Below the pieces are notes generated by a model. That model saw only the letters and a program-made list of their open reading frames with translations, searched no databases and was not told the origin of the DNA. Shown piece by piece: positions 8,564-17,853 of a stretch of DNA of 64,000 nt. A program made the translations under genes and the position numbers. Numbering within the stretch: the stretch's first letter is position 1; each line of letters begins with the position of its first letter. Source of the DNA: CAYSQW01 sp964433135 (GTDB lineage: Bacteria > Acidobacteriota > Aminicenantia > Aminicenantales > Aminicenantaceae); contig CAYSQW010000010.1 of assembly GCA_964433135.1 (NCBI GenBank), forward strand, positions 22,766 through 86,765. Reading direction: 5' to 3'.

Positions 8564-9085
8564 TCATTCGGGTTCGATCAAACCGATATTTCCGTCTTTC
8601 CTTTCGTACAGGACGGCCCACCTGTCGGAATCCGATTTTCTGAATACCAGGATCTCTTTTTTTGTAGATTCTAAATGGATCAGCGCTTCCTCGACGGACA
8701 TGGGTTTTGGGGAATACTCGTGTATGCGCACAACGCGTTTTCCTTCTTCCTCATCCTCGGATACGGAGGGCGCTTCCATGATCTTGTTTCCGCGCCGCTT
8801 GCGTTCCCTCAATTTCTGGCGTTCCTTTTTGACGCGCTTTTCAATCCGATCGAACGCCATTGTCAGGGAGCTGTGCATATCCGAGGTTTCCTCATCGGCA
8901 TTGAGGGTTCCTCCCTTGATCTTTATCGTGATTTCAGCTATCTGACGGTATTTTTCTACAGAAAGCTTGCAGTGGGTTTCCACCGGATAACCGAGTAATT
9001 TCTCGATGGATTTAAGCCTCCGCTCACAAACCTTTTCAATCTCCGGGGTGATCACGGTACGCTTTGCGGTATAGTTTATATTCAT
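8564..9085 (-). CDS. hpf: Ribosome hibernation promoting factor (HPF/RaiA)
   Basis: This 173-aa protein has an N-terminal S30AE domain (about 1-95; NINYTAKRTVITPEIEKV and KGGTLNADEETSDMHSS) and a C-terminal extension (about 115-173) like the dimerising tail of long HPF, which forms inactive 100S ribosomes. The ATG at 9085 is chosen over 9103 because GGAGGG precedes it by about 6 nt and it forms an ATGA overlap with the rpoN stop, implying translational coupling to sigma-54 synthesis. Confidence 0.92.
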   Translation of the reverse strand: MNINYTAKRTVITPEIEKVCERRLKSIEKLLGYPVETHCKLSVEKYRQIAEITIKIKGGTLNADEETSDMHSSLTMAFDRIEKRVKKERQKLRERKRRGNKIMEAPSVSEDEEEGKRVVRIHEYSPKPMSVEEALIHLESTKKEILVFRKSDSDRWAVLYERKDGNIGLIEPE

Positions 9086-10563
9086 GATGTTCCCTCCATC
9101 CAATACTGTCGTTTTCGTATATGTGAAGGCGGAATCCCAAGTTGTTTCCTGTATTTGGCGACCGTCCTGCGGGCGATGTTGAAATTTTCCTTGGCAAGGG
9201 TATCGCCGATTTCGATGTCGCTTAAAGGATTGTCATGGTTTTCCGTCTCCAAAAGCTTTTTTATTCTGTCCTTAACCCTGAGCGAGGAGACCTCTTCGCC
9301 ATAATCGCCGGTGAGAGATTTATGGAAGAAGTACTTAAGTGGGAACACTCCTCGGGGGGTCATCATGTATTTGTTTGAAACAACCCGGCCCACGGTCGAT
9401 TCATGAACACCGATTTCCTGAGCCAGTTCGATCAAAGTCAGGGGTTTGATATAATCTATACCTCGTTCGATGAAATCCCGCTGCTTGTCGACGATGTTCT
9501 TGGCGACTTTATAGATGGTCTGATTTCTCTGGTCCAGACTGCGTAGGAACCAAAACGCTTTTTTCATCTTCTCTTTCAAAAACCGACAGGCTTCGGTATT
9601 CTCCTTGGAACTCTGCGTCATCAGCGTGCGGTAAAATCCATTGATTCTCAAACGAGGGAGCCCTTCATCGTTCAAATAGATATTCAGCTTACCGTCCTCT
9701 TTTCTTACAACGATATCCGGCACGATATAAAACGTCTTTTCATGACTGAACTTTCTTCCGGGAGTGGGTTCCAATCTTTTGATGATTTCGATATGCTCCC
9801 GCAGTTCGTCCAACGTTATTTCCAGTTCTTTCGCCAGTTGGGGGAAATTGGATTTTTCCAGCAATGGCAGATAAAACTCGACGATACTCCGGGGGATCGG
9901 ATTCTCGATCCCGTAGTATTCCAGCTGGACCAGAAGGGCTTCCTTCACATTCAAGCTTCCGGCCCCGATGGGGTCGAAATGCATGATTTTCTCGCGTATG
10001 GATTCAACGATTTCCGCCGACGTCTCCATGGTCTGAATGATTTCCTCCAATGAGGACGTCAGATAACCATCATCATTGATGTTGCCGATGATGTACTGGG
10101 CGATTTCCTTCTCCTTCGCATCAAAGAATGTCAGGTTCGCCTGCCAGTTCAAATGATCCCAGAGGCTTACACTCTTCGACACGAAGTTTTCCAAAACCGG
10201 CGCTTCCTTTTTCTCATGAGAATACGTGCGCATCCCATTATCGAAGTATTCCTGAAAATAGGCGTCGAACTCTTTGTCTTCCTCGGATTTCGAGGAATCC
10301 AATCCATCCTCTTTTCCCGTCGGAGCGGCTTCCCGTTCCCGTCCCGCCTCCATTTCCTTCGATTCCTGGGAAGCCGCGGGATCCACTTTTTCATCCGAAA
10401 TTTCTTCTTCGATCTCCAGCATCGGATTTTGAGCCAACTCTTCATCAATGATTTCGATCAGCTCCAGATTGGTGAGCGGCAGGAGTTTAATGGCCTGCTG
10501 CAGGGCGGGTGCCAGAATAAGGCGCTGTACCTGACGTTGATGGAGTTGTTGTTTGAGCGCCAT
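9082..10563 (-). CDS. rpoN: RNA polymerase sigma-54 factor
   Basis: This 493-aa protein has a Gln/Leu-rich region I at the N-terminus, an acidic region II (about 45-100), the core-binding domain and the C-terminal RpoN box ARRTVAKYRK (about 464-473), which contacts the -24 element. It needs an AAA+ activator; an NtrC-type activator is encoded at 49805-51217 and a near-consensus -24/-12 site lies before pilA (49684-49699). It sits directly downstream of lptB, as in many proteobacteria. Confidence 0.97.
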   Translation of the reverse strand: MALKQQLHQRQVQRLILAPALQQAIKLLPLTNLELIEIIDEELAQNPMLEIEEEISDEKVDPAASQESKEMEAGREREAAPTGKEDGLDSSKSEEDKEFDAYFQEYFDNGMRTYSHEKKEAPVLENFVSKSVSLWDHLNWQANLTFFDAKEKEIAQYIIGNINDDGYLTSSLEEIIQTMETSAEIVESIREKIMHFDPIGAGSLNVKEALLVQLEYYGIENPIPRSIVEFYLPLLEKSNFPQLAKELEITLDELREHIEIIKRLEPTPGRKFSHEKTFYIVPDIVVRKEDGKLNIYLNDEGLPRLRINGFYRTLMTQSSKENTEACRFLKEKMKKAFWFLRSLDQRNQTIYKVAKNIVDKQRDFIERGIDYIKPLTLIELAQEIGVHESTVGRVVSNKYMMTPRGVFPLKYFFHKSLTGDYGEEVSSLRVKDRIKKLLETENHDNPLSDIEIGDTLAKENFNIARRTVAKYRKQLGIPPSHIRKRQYWMEGTS

Positions 10564-10585
10564 GGTTTATCCTCTCTCCATCTTT

Positions 10586-11317
10586 TCAGTTATCAAGGTT
10601 GAAGTCCTCTCCCAAGTAGCTTCGTTTTACTTCCCGGGAAGAAACCAATTCCTGAGGCGTCCCTTCCTTCAAGATTTTCCCATCGCTGATGATGTATGCT
10701 CGATCGGTGATTTCCAATGTTTCCCGCACACTATGATCCGTGATCAGCAACCCTATCCCCTTTTCCTTAAGTTTGATGATGATCTGCTGAAGATCCCGAA
10801 TCGCCAAGGGATCGATCCCGGTGAACGGTTCATCCAATAAAATGAACTGCGGATGGGTCACAAGAGCCCGGGCGATCTCCAGTCGGCGTCTCTCTCCTCC
10901 TGAGAGCGTATATGCCTTTGCCGATCTCAGGTGAGTCAGTCCCAATTCTTTCAGCGTCTCGGCCACTTGGCTTTTCTCTCGATTCGAATGATTGCCCATC
11001 ATCTCCAGAACGGAAAGCAGGTTGTCTGCGACACTCAATTTACGAAAGATCGAAGGTTCCTGAGGAAGCAAGCATAGTCCCTTCCTGGCCCGCGTGTACA
11101 TGGGAAGCCGGGAGATGTTCTCGCCCCCCAAAAATATTTCGCCCTGATCTGGAGGCAACAGCCCTAAGATAAGAGAAAACGTAGTCGTTTTACCCGCTCC
11201 GTTGGGACCGAGAAGCCCTACGATCTCTCTTTCCTCGACACATACGGAAACATCATCGACGACTTTCCGTTTCCGATAGCTTTTTTCCAACCTTACGGCT
11301 TCCAGGATTTTGGTCAT
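10586..11317 (-). CDS. lptB: LptB, LPS-export ABC transporter ATPase
   Basis: This 243-aa ABC ATPase shows Walker A GPNGAGKT (37-44), signature LSGGERRR, Walker B FILLDEPF and the switch histidine in ITDHSVRE. LptB energises LptFG to extract LPS from the inner membrane. It starts 3 bp after the LptC/LptA-like gene and precedes rpoN, the classical lptA-lptB-rpoN order. lptF and lptG are not in the window. Confidence 0.96.
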   Translation of the reverse strand: MTKILEAVRLEKSYRKRKVVDDVSVCVEEREIVGLLGPNGAGKTTTFSLILGLLPPDQGEIFLGGENISRLPMYTRARKGLCLLPQEPSIFRKLSVADNLLSVLEMMGNHSNREKSQVAETLKELGLTHLRSAKAYTLSGGERRRLEIARALVTHPQFILLDEPFTGIDPLAIRDLQQIIIKLKEKGIGLLITDHSVRETLEITDRAYIISDGKILKEGTPQELVSSREVKRSYLGEDFNLDN

Positions 11318-11320
11318 ATA

Positions 11321-13207
11321 TCACGATTTTATCAAGGTTGTCGATCGTTTTCGATCTTTATTTTCAACGACGATTTTACCATCGGGTATATGAAAAGTCA
11401 ATTTGTCCCCCTCTGTCCGCCCCCTGGTTTTATCGAGTAGAACCGGGTTTCCGGTAAGGGAAATAGCCTCCTTCAGGAGATCGTAATCCGCCGTTTCACC
11501 CCGACCCTCATGAGAGCCTTGGCTGACGACAACCTGTTCATGTCCTATGATCCGGAGCAGTTCGCCCTGATCGACATCAAGGGATACCTGCAGTAAAGCC
11601 GAGCGGAGCACCACATCCTGCATCATAAGCTGGCAGTTCCCTTCATAATCGAGACGGTTCTTATCGGGATCGAACTGCATTTGACCCGCTCGAATCTCGA
11701 GGGTCGTTTCTTTTTCACCACTCTCGGGATGATAGGGCCAGCTTGTTTTGATCTTTTCTCGACCGACGATCCGCCCCGAATCCTGGAAAAGCGACAACTC
11801 CTGCGCCCACAGCATTTTCATTCCCTGCCAGGCTTTGACTTTCTCCTTAAAAATAAAACGCTGACGTTCCTCGATAAATCTCATTTCCTGGGCATGGATC
11901 AAAACCGGCGATTCCGCTGAAAAGAGACCCAGATAAGTCCCCTGCTTTTTTCCGGCTTCCAGTATAACGTCGATGCCTCCGGTGCCTTCCAGATTGCTGT
12001 TGGTCAAATGAATCGTCAAGACGGAAGCTGAAATCTCGGATTTCGGGGTGCGGATACGGGCTTTGCGCTCTTTGTCTCCCTGAACCTTCAGGATATTCCG
12101 ATTCCCGCCGATGACCAGGGTTTTCCCCTCGATCCGGTTGAAATCTTCATCCGCCGATTGTTTCCTGATGCCGGCGCGCTCCACTGCGGCGAATTCAACC
12201 AACCTCCCTTTTTTATCCAAAGTGAAATCAAGGCTTTCAGCTTCGATCAGGGTATACGCTCCGTCATGACTTGCGAATCGAAAACGGCAGTCCCCGGAAG
12301 CCTTGATCAGACGCGCCAGCGCCAGATCCTTGAAACCGGTAATCGAAAGTTCTTCCGCCCGCACTTCCCTCCGGGAGCCATAGAGAACAAACACGCCGTC
12401 TTCTTTTCCCGTCAGGGCGGCCGAACCATCGGCCTCTTCGTCGAGGAGAAGGGCTTCAACCCCCCCGATCAGGCGCAGGCTTCGGATATGATCCCCACTG
12501 GCGACCAGGTCGAATCTCAACGCATCGCAGACAGCACGGCTTTCTCCCCGACGAAGCTTCACCGCTCCCTGAAAAAGGCCCTTCCTCCCTCTCCGGGTAT
12601 ATTCAAAGTGCTTCGATTCCACATGGAGAGGCTCCGCGGTTCCGAACACGTTCTGAAACGCGACTCTGACGTCTTTCCGCAGGATGATCTTCTTTTCAGG
12701 CAGCAGATAGGTGATTCCCAAGGCTGAGCCGACAATCCGATCCGATATGAAATCGACCGGTTCCCGGCTTCGGAAAAACTGCCGTCCGGCGTCATAATCC
12801 ATGGAAGCGGCTTTAATGGTCAAGTCTTTGATCCGGATGCGCGCTTCGCCTTTCAGAGAGAAATGACTCCATTCTTTGTCATAAACGATTTCATCTCCGA
12901 AAAGATAGACATCTTCTCCTTGTCCCCTCCTGAAAAACACGACTTCGACATTTCCCTCGAGATGATAAAGGTCATCCTCTCCCATATAATTCTTTTCCGC
13001 CCGAATTTGGAGGTTTCCCTTTTCTCCCTCCGCCTCATAGTGTTCTATTTTCTCTTTGGAATCGATTTTCTGTTCGTCGATCGAGACGACCGCTTGGGGG
13101 AGCTTGGGATCTCGATGGGAATTCCGCATGAAATCAGCCGAAATCAGGACAAGCACTCCTCCCAGAAAAACAAGGCTGATCGCTTTGATGATCTTTGTCC
13201 AGTGCAT
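11321..13207 (-). CDS. Fused LptC/LptA (OstA)-like LPS transport protein
   Basis: This 628-aa protein has one N-terminal membrane helix (about 8-27), then an LptC-like periplasmic segment, then several more beta-rich OstA/LptA-type stretches (such as NYMGEDDLYHLEGNVEV and the later PDKNRLDYEGNCQLMMQDV). LptC and LptA are about 190 aa each in E. coli, so this length accommodates a membrane-anchored LptC followed by two or more LptA-like jellyroll modules. It probably forms part of the periplasmic LPS bridge with LptB encoded next. Domain borders are estimated by eye. Confidence 0.82.
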   Translation of the reverse strand: MHWTKIIKAISLVFLGGVLVLISADFMRNSHRDPKLPQAVVSIDEQKIDSKEKIEHYEAEGEKGNLQIRAEKNYMGEDDLYHLEGNVEVVFFRRGQGEDVYLFGDEIVYDKEWSHFSLKGEARIRIKDLTIKAASMDYDAGRQFFRSREPVDFISDRIVGSALGITYLLPEKKIILRKDVRVAFQNVFGTAEPLHVESKHFEYTRRGRKGLFQGAVKLRRGESRAVCDALRFDLVASGDHIRSLRLIGGVEALLLDEEADGSAALTGKEDGVFVLYGSRREVRAEELSITGFKDLALARLIKASGDCRFRFASHDGAYTLIEAESLDFTLDKKGRLVEFAAVERAGIRKQSADEDFNRIEGKTLVIGGNRNILKVQGDKERKARIRTPKSEISASVLTIHLTNSNLEGTGGIDVILEAGKKQGTYLGLFSAESPVLIHAQEMRFIEERQRFIFKEKVKAWQGMKMLWAQELSLFQDSGRIVGREKIKTSWPYHPESGEKETTLEIRAGQMQFDPDKNRLDYEGNCQLMMQDVVLRSALLQVSLDVDQGELLRIIGHEQVVVSQGSHEGRGETADYDLLKEAISLTGNPVLLDKTRGRTEGDKLTFHIPDGKIVVENKDRKRSTTLIKS

Positions 13208-13456
13208 CGCTTTTTCACACCTTCACGAATACCGCGTCCCGTTTCATTCTCAGGTCTATTATACATCCAAACCGGAATTAAATCCCCTTCCGCTTCTCTT
13301 GCATCTCTACGCACCGTCTTCCGGGAGAGATCATACAGATCCCATACCGGAGGAATTCAAACCAAGAAAGCTTTCAAAGGGGATTGAACGGAGCCGGAGC
13401 GAGCCTCTGTCTCGTGTTGCTCACAGCTGAAAGAACCGTTTCATTCCCAAGAAACG
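13208..13456 (-). promoter_or_regulatory. recJ to lptC/A-like spacer with possible promoter
   Basis: This 249-bp gap has no convincing gene. On the minus strand TATAAT occurs at 13263-13258, about 50 nt before the downstream start, but I see no good -35 at the right distance. It may carry the promoter of the lpt-rpoN-pts cluster. Confidence 0.3.
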
Positions 13457-15145
13457 TCAGCGGATATCCTCCAGGATCAGATTCACCTGATCCTGCCCTT
13501 GAAAATGGGATGTTTGAACGGAATAGATCAGGTCGATCCGATCTCCCTTCCCCACACGATCCGCCCATTCGCCTTGTCCCCAACCCAAAGCATCAAAGAC
13601 TCTCTCGTTCTGTCTGAGAAGGAATTTACAGTGTTTTTGTTTCAGTTTTCGGGGAGGGGCAATGACTTCCGCTCCCCGCGAGAGAAAGAGAGGACGGGAA
13701 TTCCCCATCCCGAAAGGAGAAAGCAACTCCAGCTTTTCAAGAAAGCCCGAATCGATCCGGTTGAAATAGATCTCGGCGTCGACATGAATTTTTCGCTTCA
13801 AATCTTCATCGCTGAGATGGGAATCGGCATAGGCGTTCACATTTTGTTTGAAGAGAGCCAAATCGTCACAGGAGAGCTCGCAGCCGACGGCCTGGATGTG
13901 ACCGCCAAAATTCGCGAGGTGATCCCGGCTGTTTTTAAGACACTCGATAAGAGAAAATCCCCGTATACTCCGGCCGGAGCCGAAAGCGCTGCCGTTTTTA
14001 TACGCAAACAGCAGGATCGGACGGTGGAAACGTTCCTTCAGTTTGGAAGCCACGATTCCGATCACTCCCCGGTGCCACTGCTCACATCCAAGGATCAGGA
14101 TTCTGTAGCGGCGGTGAAGTTCCCGCTCTTCAATTCGGCGTATGGCCTGTTTGAGAATTTTTTCTTCCACTTTCTGACGATCGGTGTTAAGCCGGTTCAG
14201 GGTACCGGCCAAGGCGGCGCTCTCTTCCCGGGCACCGGTCAGGAAAAGACGAACAGCCAGGTCGGTCATCCCCATCCTTCCAGCCGCATTGATGCGGGGG
14301 CCGATGCGAAAGCCGACATCGCCCACCGATACCCGAGAGCCGTCCAAACCGCATACGCCCATGAGACTGAGCAGCCCGGGATTGGAGACACGACTCAGGG
14401 CTTTCAAGCCGTATTTCACGAACAAACGGTTTTCTCTGCGAAGAGAAACAACATCCGCGACCGTCCCTATAGATACCAGTTTCAAGTAATGCGGCACCTG
14501 CGCGGCCTTGCCGGCACCTTCCAGCAGTGCCTGTATCAATTTGAAAGCCACGCCGATCCCGGCCAGGTCTTTATCCGGATAGAGGGAGCTCTCGAGCTTG
14601 GGATTGAGAATCGACAGCGCCCGCGGCAGCTGTTCTCCGGGCTGGTGATGGTCGGTGATAATGACGTCGACGCCCCGGGTCCGAGCTTCCTGCGTAAAAT
14701 CCACCGCTTTGATCCCGCAATCCACGCTGATGACCAGCGAACAGTCCTTCTCCCGCACGCGCTCTATATAATCCTTCTTGATACCGTAGCCTTCCGTCAA
14801 CCGCTCGGGAATAAAATACTCCACATGACCGCCCAACGATTCGAGGGCTTTCGTCAGGATGACGACGGAAAGGATTCCATCCACATCATAATCCCCGATA
14901 ATGATGATCTTTTCTTCGTTTGCGATCGCAGCACGGATCCGACGGACGGCCGTCTCCATTCCCGGCATCAAAAACGGATCGATCAGGTCCTGAAGCGTTC
15001 CGAACAGAAAGCTTCGGGCGTCTTTTTCATCATGAATACCCCGGTTTACCAGAATTTGCGTGATCTCAATGGGAAGGTCCAGAGTTTTTGCCAGAAAACG
15101 GGACTCTTCGTTCGGTTCGGGAAGAATCCAAATCGTCTCGTTCAT
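13457..15145 (-). CDS. recJ: Single-strand DNA exonuclease RecJ
   Basis: This 562-aa DHH-family 5'-3' ssDNA exonuclease acts in recombinational and mismatch repair. Visible motifs are IIIGDYDVDG (motif I), VISVDCG, ITDHHQPGE (the DHH motif), the DHHA1-region GPRINAAGRMG, and SGRSIRGFSL further on. The length is at the short end of normal. AAGGTGG precedes the ATG. It is transcribed divergently from ftsY and is followed by 249 bp before the LptC/LptA-like gene. Confidence 0.95.
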   Translation of the reverse strand: MNETIWILPEPNEESRFLAKTLDLPIEITQILVNRGIHDEKDARSFLFGTLQDLIDPFLMPGMETAVRRIRAAIANEEKIIIIGDYDVDGILSVVILTKALESLGGHVEYFIPERLTEGYGIKKDYIERVREKDCSLVISVDCGIKAVDFTQEARTRGVDVIITDHHQPGEQLPRALSILNPKLESSLYPDKDLAGIGVAFKLIQALLEGAGKAAQVPHYLKLVSIGTVADVVSLRRENRLFVKYGLKALSRVSNPGLLSLMGVCGLDGSRVSVGDVGFRIGPRINAAGRMGMTDLAVRLFLTGAREESAALAGTLNRLNTDRQKVEEKILKQAIRRIEERELHRRYRILILGCEQWHRGVIGIVASKLKERFHRPILLFAYKNGSAFGSGRSIRGFSLIECLKNSRDHLANFGGHIQAVGCELSCDDLALFKQNVNAYADSHLSDEDLKRKIHVDAEIYFNRIDSGFLEKLELLSPFGMGNSRPLFLSRGAEVIAPPRKLKQKHCKFLLRQNERVFDALGWGQGEWADRVGKGDRIDLIYSVQTSHFQGQDQVNLILEDIR

Positions 15146-15213
15146 AAGTTTTCCACCTTAGCACAAACGGGTGCGGACCTCAACCGGACGCATGGTTTTA
15201 AACACGATATGAA

Positions 15214-15242
15214 TTGACTTTGTCCGGGGTGAAAAATATAAT
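15214..15242 (+). promoter_or_regulatory. Sigma-70 promoter of ftsY, nearly leaderless
   Basis: TTGACT (15214-15219), a 17-nt spacer and a perfect TATAAT (15237-15242) lie only 9 nt before the GTG start of ftsY. Transcription would begin within a few bases of the start codon, and no Shine-Dalgarno sequence is present. Confidence 0.75.
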
Positions 15243-15251
15243 GAATTCACT

Positions 15252-16145
15252 GTGCTTGCTCAACTTAAAGAAAAAATAGCCAAAACCCGCGAAGCCTTTC
15301 GATCGAAGTTCGAAGATCTCGTTCACAGCGACAAAAGTCGCGAAGAAATTCTTGACGAATTGGCCGAATCCATGATCCTGGCGGATATGGGAATCCCGCT
15401 CACGGAACGCATCCTCGACGCCATACGCGCGGGCAGCAAAAAAACCGATCCGTTTCCCGTTATAAAAAGCCTATTGGAAAAAGAGATAACCCGCATACTT
15501 TCTGCTTTCCCAACCCGGATGAATCTGGAGCAACCGCTCTCCGTTCTCATGGTGACGGGTGTCAACGGCGGTGGGAAAACAACCTCTCTGGCAAAAATCG
15601 CTTCCGTTTACAAGCAGAAGGAAAAGAAGATTCTTATGGTGGCGGCGGATACTTTCCGCGCCGCGGCTCAGGAACAGCTCTCTATATGGGGGGAAAAGCT
15701 CGAGATCCCCGTGATAACAGGACAATACGGAGCGGATCCCGCCGCAGTCGTCTTCGATGCCATCCAATCATTCAAGGCGCACGATTTCGATCTGCTGTTG
15801 ATCGACACGGCGGGCCGAATCCATACGAACATCAATCTCATGCATGAACTTGAAAAGATCAAACGCGTGATTTCCCGGGAAATTCCCGAAGCCCCGCACG
15901 AATGTCTCCTTGTACTGGATGCGAGCATCGGACAGAATGCCCTGATCCAAGCCAAACAGTTTCTAAAGTTTTCCGGATTGACCGGCATCGTATTGACCAA
16001 ACTGGACGGCACGGCAAAAGGAGGCAGCGTCATCAGCATCCTCGACGAATGCCGTCTGCCTATCAAGCTCATCGGCGTAGGGGAAGGAGAACAGGATCTC
16101 ATCCCCTTTTCCGCGGAAGAATTCACATCCGCCCTGCTTTCATGA
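15252..16145 (+). CDS. ftsY: FtsY, signal recognition particle receptor
   Basis: This 297-aa SRP-family GTPase docks SRP-ribosome complexes at the membrane. It has an N-terminal helical bundle (about 1-85) and a G domain with GVNGGGKT (103-110), DTFRAAAQEQL, DTAGR and TKLDGTAKGG. It lacks the long acidic A domain of E. coli FtsY. The GTG start follows a strong promoter so closely that the message is probably leaderless; the upstream ATG at 15241 is out of frame and soon stops. The stop overlaps the ribD ATG (ATGA). Confidence 0.95.
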   Translation: MLAQLKEKIAKTREAFRSKFEDLVHSDKSREEILDELAESMILADMGIPLTERILDAIRAGSKKTDPFPVIKSLLEKEITRILSAFPTRMNLEQPLSVLMVTGVNGGGKTTSLAKIASVYKQKEKKILMVAADTFRAAAQEQLSIWGEKLEIPVITGQYGADPAAVVFDAIQSFKAHDFDLLLIDTAGRIHTNINLMHELEKIKRVISREIPEAPHECLLVLDASIGQNALIQAKQFLKFSGLTGIVLTKLDGTAKGGSVISILDECRLPIKLIGVGEGEQDLIPFSAEEFTSALLS

Positions 16146-17242
16146 TTGATATCAAAGACACCGCTTACATGAAGATGGCCTACGCTCTGGCTGAAAAAGC
16201 CCGTGGTTGGACCAGCCCCAATCCCTGCGTGGGAGCCGTGCTTGCGAAAGCCGGCAAGGTCATCGCGGTCGGTTATCATTCCAGGCGGGGACAACCTCAC
16301 GCCGAAGCGCTGGCGCTGCAACAGGCGGGGGAAAAGGCCAGGGGCGCCACCCTCTATGTCACGCTCGAACCCTGCATCCACTGGGGATACACACCCCCCT
16401 GCGTTCAATGCATTCTGGAATCGGGCGTGAAACGCGTGGTGGTCTCCGCTTTGGATCCCAACCCCCGAATCCATAAAAAAGGCATCGCCCGCCTGCGCCG
16501 GGAAGGCCTCGATGTCGAGGTGGGTCCGCTGTCTGAAATGAACGAATCTCTCAATGAGGTTTATCGTAAATACATCACGCGGCACATTCCTTTTGTCGTC
16601 ATCAAAGCGGCGCTCAGTTGGGATGGAAAAACCGCAACCCGCACTCTCTCTTCCCAATGGATATCCTCGGAACCGACACGGCGTTATGTTCATCTTCTCA
16701 GGGGGGAATGCGATGCCATCCTGGCGGGGATCGAAACCATTCTCAGAGACGATCCGCGCCTGACGGTCCGCCATCCCTGCTGGAAGGGCAAATCGATCAC
16801 CCGCGTCATCATGGATTCCAAGTTAAGATTTCCACTCGACGCCCGTATGCTGAAAACCCGTACCCAAGGGAAACTGCTGATTTTTACGGGTCCTGGAGCC
16901 CCCCAAGACAAGGCCCGCCGTCTTCAGGATATGGGTGCTTCCGTCATAGAGTGCTCCCGTTCCGAATCCGGCATCAATCCCAATGAAGTTCTTCTCCATC
17001 TGGGAAAACAGGAAATTTCAAGCCTTTTCATTGAAGGCGGCGGTACACTTCAATCCGCATTTTTGGAAAACGGACTGGCCGATAAAATTTTCCTGACATT
17101 TTCCCCCAAGCTCGTGGGAGGAAAAGAAGCCCCCGTTTTTTTTACCGGAGAAGGAGTGGATCAGATCCGCGATGCGATGCGCATCAAGCGCATTCGGTTC
17201 TTTAAGATCGCGGACGACATCATGGCGGAGGGATATCTCTGA
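16142..17242 (+). CDS. ribD: RibD, bifunctional riboflavin deaminase/reductase
   Basis: This 366-aa protein has an N-terminal zinc deaminase domain (His53-Ala-Glu55; Cys78 and Cys87 in EPCIHWGYTPPC) and a C-terminal reductase domain (about 148-366). It converts the GTP-derived pyrimidine to 5-amino-6-ribitylamino-uracil phosphate. The ATG at 16142 overlaps the ftsY stop and gives the normal N-terminus; the longer open frame upstream is the shadow of ftsY. In the zinc motif HWGYTPPC replaces the more usual H-H/G-G-R-TPPC. Confidence 0.95.
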   Translation: MIDIKDTAYMKMAYALAEKARGWTSPNPCVGAVLAKAGKVIAVGYHSRRGQPHAEALALQQAGEKARGATLYVTLEPCIHWGYTPPCVQCILESGVKRVVVSALDPNPRIHKKGIARLRREGLDVEVGPLSEMNESLNEVYRKYITRHIPFVVIKAALSWDGKTATRTLSSQWISSEPTRRYVHLLRGECDAILAGIETILRDDPRLTVRHPCWKGKSITRVIMDSKLRFPLDARMLKTRTQGKLLIFTGPGAPQDKARRLQDMGASVIECSRSESGINPNEVLLHLGKQEISSLFIEGGGTLQSAFLENGLADKIFLTFSPKLVGGKEAPVFFTGEGVDQIRDAMRIKRIRFFKIADDIMAEGYL

Positions 17243-17832
17243 TGTTTACAGGAATCATAAGCCACATGGGAAAATTCAGGGGCTATCGGCGGGGAAAACA
17301 GGAGCTGGCCCTTTCCTCCTCAAAACCCATTCCCCAGATCGGACTTGGAGACAGCCTGGCCGTCAACGGCGTCTGTCTCAGCCTGATCAGAAAAGAACGG
17401 GACCTGCTGGTGTTCAACCTCTCCCAAGAAACCATCAAGCGATCTACGCTCGGCGAGCTCCGTTCCGGCGACATGTTGAATCTCGAGATTCCCCTCACGC
17501 TCAACTCGCTTCTCAACGGTCACCTTGTGTCCGGGCATATCGACGAGACCGGACGGATCATCCGCATTCAAGAAAAGTCCGGCGGGTGCGGGATGGAAAT
17601 CCGGATGTCTCCAAAGAACCGCGCCTTTCTCATCTCCAAGGGATCGGTAGCCTTGGACGGCATCAGCCTGACCGTCGCCGACGTAAGCCCCGCTTCTTTT
17701 GTCGTTGAAGTGATCCCTATCACGCTGCGGGAAACCAACCTGAGCTCACGAAGACGCGGAGACAGCGTCAACCTCGAATATGACATTTTCGGCAAATACG
17801 TGTATAATTGGACGCGTCGAAACGAATCATAG
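17242..17832 (+). CDS. ribE: Riboflavin synthase alpha chain
   Basis: This 196-aa protein contains two tandem lumazine-binding barrels, starting with the typical MFTGIISHMG and repeating the pattern in the second half (NGHLVSGHIDETG). It dismutates 6,7-dimethyl-8-ribityllumazine to riboflavin. Its start overlaps the ribD stop, implying coupling. Lumazine synthase, which supplies its substrate, is not found nearby. Confidence 0.95.
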   Translation: MFTGIISHMGKFRGYRRGKQELALSSSKPIPQIGLGDSLAVNGVCLSLIRKERDLLVFNLSQETIKRSTLGELRSGDMLNLEIPLTLNSLLNGHLVSGHIDETGRIIRIQEKSGGCGMEIRMSPKNRAFLISKGSVALDGISLTVADVSPASFVVEVIPITLRETNLSSRRRGDSVNLEYDIFGKYVYNWTRRNES

Positions 17833-17853
17833 GTCAGGAGGAAAGTTCACCCC

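Noticed and set aside
13499..15217. 572-codon open frame opposite recJ
   Set aside because: It is a shadow of a strongly supported RecJ; the translation has no recognisable domain. It is long only because the recJ codon use avoids stops on the other strand.
15668..16774. 368-codon open frame opposite ftsY and ribD
   Set aside because: Spans two well-supported coupled genes on the other strand, with no domain signal.
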